A stretch of DNA of 7,216 nucleotides from an uncultured Bacteroidota bacterium (GTDB lineage: Bacteria > Bacteroidota > Bacteroidia > Chitinophagales > Chitinophagaceae). Location of the stretch: contig CAINEG010000098.1 of NCBI GenBank assembly GCA_903847655.1, positions 1 to 7,216 of the forward strand. The letters are read 5' to 3'. How positions within the stretch are numbered: position 1 is the first letter of the stretch; the number at the start of each line of letters is the position of its first letter. The position numbers and the translations under genes were made by a program. The notes beneath the pieces were generated by a model. The model did no database searches and had not been told where the DNA came from. It worked only from the letters and a program-made list of their open reading frames with translations. Positions 5,671 through 7,216 of the stretch are shown piece after piece.

Positions 5671-7216
5671 ATGAAAAAATACATAACTCGATTTGGGCAT
5701 TTATATTTTTTAAGCTTTGCATTTTTAATGTGTTTGCCGGTGATTGCACAAAAAAAATATACAGATAAAGACATTGCCTCGATGAAACAAAAATTAGCTA
5801 CTAGTGTTGCTGGACATGCTAAAGATGTGCAAGTAATGGTAGATCAAATTTTTAGTTTTGGAGAATTAGGATTTCAAGAATTTGAAACCTCTGCTTATTT
5901 AACCAGCGTTTTAGCAAAAAATGGTTTTGCTATTGAAAAAAATATTTCCAATGTACCCACTGCTTGGATGGCCAAATGGGGTTCGGGCAGTCCGGTGATT
6001 GCGTTAGGTAGTGATATTGATTGTATTCCTAAAGCTTCTCAAAAACCAGGGGTGGCTTACAAAGATCCAATCGTAGATGGGGCTCCAGGACATGGTGAAG
6101 GACATAATTCTGGACAAGCTGTAATAATTTATGCAGCCATTGCCATGAAAGAGATGATGGAGAAAGAGCACTTGCCAGGTACCATTGTTATTTGGCCAGG
6201 CGTTGCAGAAGAATTAGTAGGCACCAAGGCATGGTATATTAGAGATGGTTATTTTAAAAATATTGACGCTTGTATTTTTACCCATGTAAGTGGAGACTTT
6301 GGTTCTAATTATGGAGACAATGGAGGCAATGGTTTAGTGAGTGTGCGTTTTGATTTTAATGGAGAAGCGGCGCATGCTGCTGGCGCACCTTGGCGTGGTA
6401 AAAGTGCATTAGATGGTGTGGAACTTATGGACATTGGATGGAATTTTAAAAGAGAACATTTAAAACCCACCAATCGCTCTCATTATGTGGTCGTAGATGG
6501 TGGTGACCAACCCAATGTGGTGCCAAGTAAAGCAAGTGTTTGGTATTATTTTAGAGAACGCACTTATGAAGACATTAAAGCCAACTATGAATCAGGCATT
6601 AAAATTTCCGAAGGTGCAGCTTTGATGTCAGGTACAACTGTGACGCATCAAATTTTAGGCACGGCATGGCCAGGACATTTTAATAAGCCTTTGGCAGAAG
6701 CCATGTATGCCAATATTAAAAAAGTAGGCATGCCTACTTGGGACGATAAAGACATACAAATGGCTAAGGCAGTGCAAGTATTGGTGGAAGCCCCTAAAAA
6801 GGACAATGAAGGTAAACCGATTGATGGTTTAAAAACAACCATTGACAGTTTGAAAGGATCTGTTGCTTTTTCATGGGGTGGTGGTTCAGATGATATTGCG
6901 GATATTTCTTGGGCAGTGCCTACCATTGTGTTAAGGTATCCTGCCAATATTCCGGGTACCAAAGGACACCATTGGGCAGACGCCATTGCCATGGCTACAC
7001 CCATTGCCCACAAAGGTTCTTTGGCTGGCGCAGAAGCTACAGCCATGACTTTATTGGATTGCTTTACTAATCCTAAATTAATTGAAGAGGCCAAAGCCTA
7101 TTATACCAATGTGCAAACTAAGGATATGAAATACATTCCATTTATTTCTGCCACCGATCCTCCTGCCATTCATTTGAATAAAGAAATCATGCAGAAATAT
7201 AGAGAAGAAATGAGAC
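5671..7216 (+). CDS. Exported M20-type amidohydrolase/peptidase (AbgB-like), 3' end cut by window edge
   Basis: The frame is open from the ATG at 5671 to the right edge, 515 full codons. Residues 1-26 are a signal peptide (MKKYITRFGH, hydrophobic core, cleavage after A26 in VIAQKK), so the enzyme should be periplasmic. The M20 fold is shown by ALGSDIDCIP (112-121), the metal-binding loop PGHGEGHNSG (139-148), the catalytic-type pair E180-E181 in PGVAEELVG, H205 in FTHVSGD, H235 with AGAPWRG in the dimerisation-domain region, and H433-H434 in GTKGHHWADA near the C-terminus. It is closest in layout to the M20D/AbgB amidohydrolases, which cleave N-acyl or aminobenzoyl-glutamate-type amides, but the substrate here is unknown. 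Where M20D enzymes usually have a metal-binding cysteine (GHxCGH), this protein has E143. The end is missing; visible length and late motifs suggest that only a few dozen residues lie outside. The ATG is chosen because it gives a complete signal peptide. It is divergent from the T9SS-protein operon. Confidence 0.9.
   Translation, partial: MKKYITRFGHLYFLSFAFLMCLPVIAQKKYTDKDIASMKQKLATSVAGHAKDVQVMVDQIFSFGELGFQEFETSAYLTSVLAKNGFAIEKNISNVPTAWMAKWGSGSPVIALGSDIDCIPKASQKPGVAYKDPIVDGAPGHGEGHNSGQAVIIYAAIAMKEMMEKEHLPGTIVIWPGVAEELVGTKAWYIRDGYFKNIDACIFTHVSGDFGSNYGDNGGNGLVSVRFDFNGEAAHAAGAPWRGKSALDGVELMDIGWNFKREHLKPTNRSHYVVVDGGDQPNVVPSKASVWYYFRERTYEDIKANYESGIKISEGAALMSGTTVTHQILGTAWPGHFNKPLAEAMYANIKKVGMPTWDDKDIQMAKAVQVLVEAPKKDNEGKPIDGLKTTIDSLKGSVAFSWGGGSDDIADISWAVPTIVLRYPANIPGTKGHHWADAIAMATPIAHKGSLAGAEATAMTLLDCFTNPKLIEEAKAYYTNVQTKDMKYIPFISATDPPAIHLNKEIMQKYREEMR

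Noticed and set aside
6648..7094. Minus-strand open frame of 148 residues
   Set aside because: It is antisense to the intact M20-type gene, and its alanine/methionine/serine-rich sequence is what the complement of that gene would give.

Overview
The window looks like a piece of chromosome from a low-GC member of the Bacteroidota, probably a Chitinophagaceae-like freshwater or soil lineage. The phylum call rests on a C-terminal type IX secretion (T9SS) sorting domain, a large DUF5916-type envelope protein, a Bacteroidota-style promoter (TTG-N18-TAATTTTG), absence of clear Shine-Dalgarno sequences, and A/T-rich codon use. The family-level placement is inference.

There are five protein genes and no RNA genes, insertion sequences, CRISPR arrays or prophage structural genes that I can see. 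From left to right: (1) a minus-strand gene covering 1-2188, cut by the window edge just before its stop, for a CBM9-like/DUF5916 outer-envelope protein; (2) a plus-strand gene, 2303-3595, for an exported M24 (aminopeptidase P/prolidase-type) metallopeptidase with a Tat-like leader; (3) a minus-strand gene, 3592-4887, for a secreted fibre-like protein with an N-terminal Bacteroidota surface domain, phage-tail-fibre-like linkers, four 15-16-residue repeats and a C1q/TNF-like C-terminal region; (4) a minus-strand gene, 4892-5404, for a small T9SS-sorted protein; (5) a plus-strand gene, 5671 to the right edge, for an exported M20-type amidohydrolase/peptidase, cut before its stop.

Genes 4 and 3 form a tight operon (4-bp gap) behind a convincing promoter at 5436-5464. 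Genes 2 and 3 converge and share a TTAA that supplies both stop codons. Genes 1/2 and 4/5 are divergent pairs separated by short AT-rich intergenic regions. All five products carry export signals, so the locus is devoted to the cell envelope: two peptide- or amide-cleaving enzymes, a predicted beta-barrel-like protein, and a possible two-protein surface or adhesion module. The adhesion role is inferred from domain types. The least explained part is the gene 4-gene 3 pair; the other genes belong to recognisable families. I do not see a clear new defence or mobile system.
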